In this document: positions 63,585-64,000 of the stretch, piece after piece | Numbering within the stretch: the first letter of the stretch is position 1 | Layout of the letters: every line of letters starts with the position of its first letter | Source of the DNA: Chaetorhynchus papuensis | Lineage: Eukaryota; Chordata; Aves; Passeriformes; Rhipiduridae | Reading direction: 5' to 3' | NCBI GenBank assembly: GCA_013396525.1 | Contig: VWYX01000343.1 | Coordinates: 186,001-250,000 of the forward strand | DNA length: 64,000 nucleotides | The notes under the pieces: model-generated | Databases searched by the model: none | Seen by the model: the letters and a program-made list of their open reading frames with translations, nothing else | What the model was told of the DNA's origin: nothing | Made by a program: the position numbers and the translations under genes

Positions 63585-64000
63585 GCAGTGTGAAGGAGCT
63601 GTGAGATTTTTCATGGAAGAGATGTTTTACACCACAGCAGATTGTTTCTTTCTGGGCGGGTCTGCTGCTGGTGGCAGTTTGGGAACCATATGAAGCAGAA
63701 GAAAACCCTTTTTTCCATAAGGATAAGAAAGAGACTTTTCAGGAACTGCAACACTGACTAAAACCCCATGTTCTGTTATCCTTTTTGCAAGCTGGGTAAA
63801 AGGAAGGAAGTGCTGGAAGAGAGGGGAGGTTTGCTTTAATTTCTTGTTATTCCTTTTTACTTTTAATTCTGTTAATAATAAACTTTTTTTTGTACAGCAA
63901 CTGTTTAAGCTTGAACCTGTTTTGCCTCGCAGCTCTCTAGTTTTCCTCAGTATTTTCTTATTTTCCCTTTATGAAAATAACAGATTTCGTGTGCTTGACG
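63585..64000 (+). mobile_element. LTR-like element, partial at window end
   Basis: Contains GAGATGTTTTACACCACAGC, AAACCCCATGTTCTGTTATC and a T-rich tract with AATAATAAACTTTTTTTTGT followed by GCTTGAACCTGTTTTGCC. This is the wording of a widespread avian ERVL-type LTR with its poly-A signal. The right end lies outside the window and the left end is next to the gap. Confidence 0.6.

Noticed and set aside
62658..63693. Long ORFs of about 300 codons at 62.66-63.69 kb
   Set aside because: They consist almost entirely of the N gap; the flanking residues are minisatellite translation.

Overview
This window is single-copy vertebrate DNA from a bird, most likely a passerine. CR1 LINE fragments are scattered throughout. 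There are LTR pieces of the avian endogenous-retrovirus type and a SINE whose head resembles tRNA-Ile and whose tail resembles CR1 (like TguSINE1 of songbirds). Introns are AT-rich and there is one recognisable gene.

The gene is COL15A1 (collagen type XV alpha-1 chain), on the minus strand. I resolved 32 coding exons between 61721 (5' side) and 2761 (stop codon). They join without a frameshift: 2580 nt, or 859 residues plus stop. They cover every collagenous domain and the complete C-terminal NC10 region, which holds the trimerisation domain, the hinge and the endostatin-like (restin) domain. The first third of the protein (signal peptide, thrombospondin-N/laminin-G-like domain, most of NC1) should lie beyond the right edge, past a 28-bp minisatellite and an 814-N assembly gap. 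A 33-bp segment at 32074-32106 has splice sites in phase and may be a cassette exon.

Layout: 1-2760 is 3' UTR plus downstream flank. 2761-8159 holds the NC10 exons. 8160-61721 holds short Gly-X-Y exons (36-153 nt) separated by introns up to 6 kb with CR1 pieces, microsatellites, an LTR at 53.3 kb and a tRNA-derived SINE at 57.6 kb. 61722-64000 holds a CpG-rich block, the minisatellite, the gap and an LTR-like element.

Compared with the human chain as I recall it, the bird chain has a COL3 helix longer by three exons, a shortened NC6, a degraded start of COL6, and no cysteine outside the endostatin-like domain. These comparisons rest on memory of the human protein and need an alignment. I found no tRNA, rRNA, CRISPR array or second protein gene; other long ORFs look like chance or transposon remnants.
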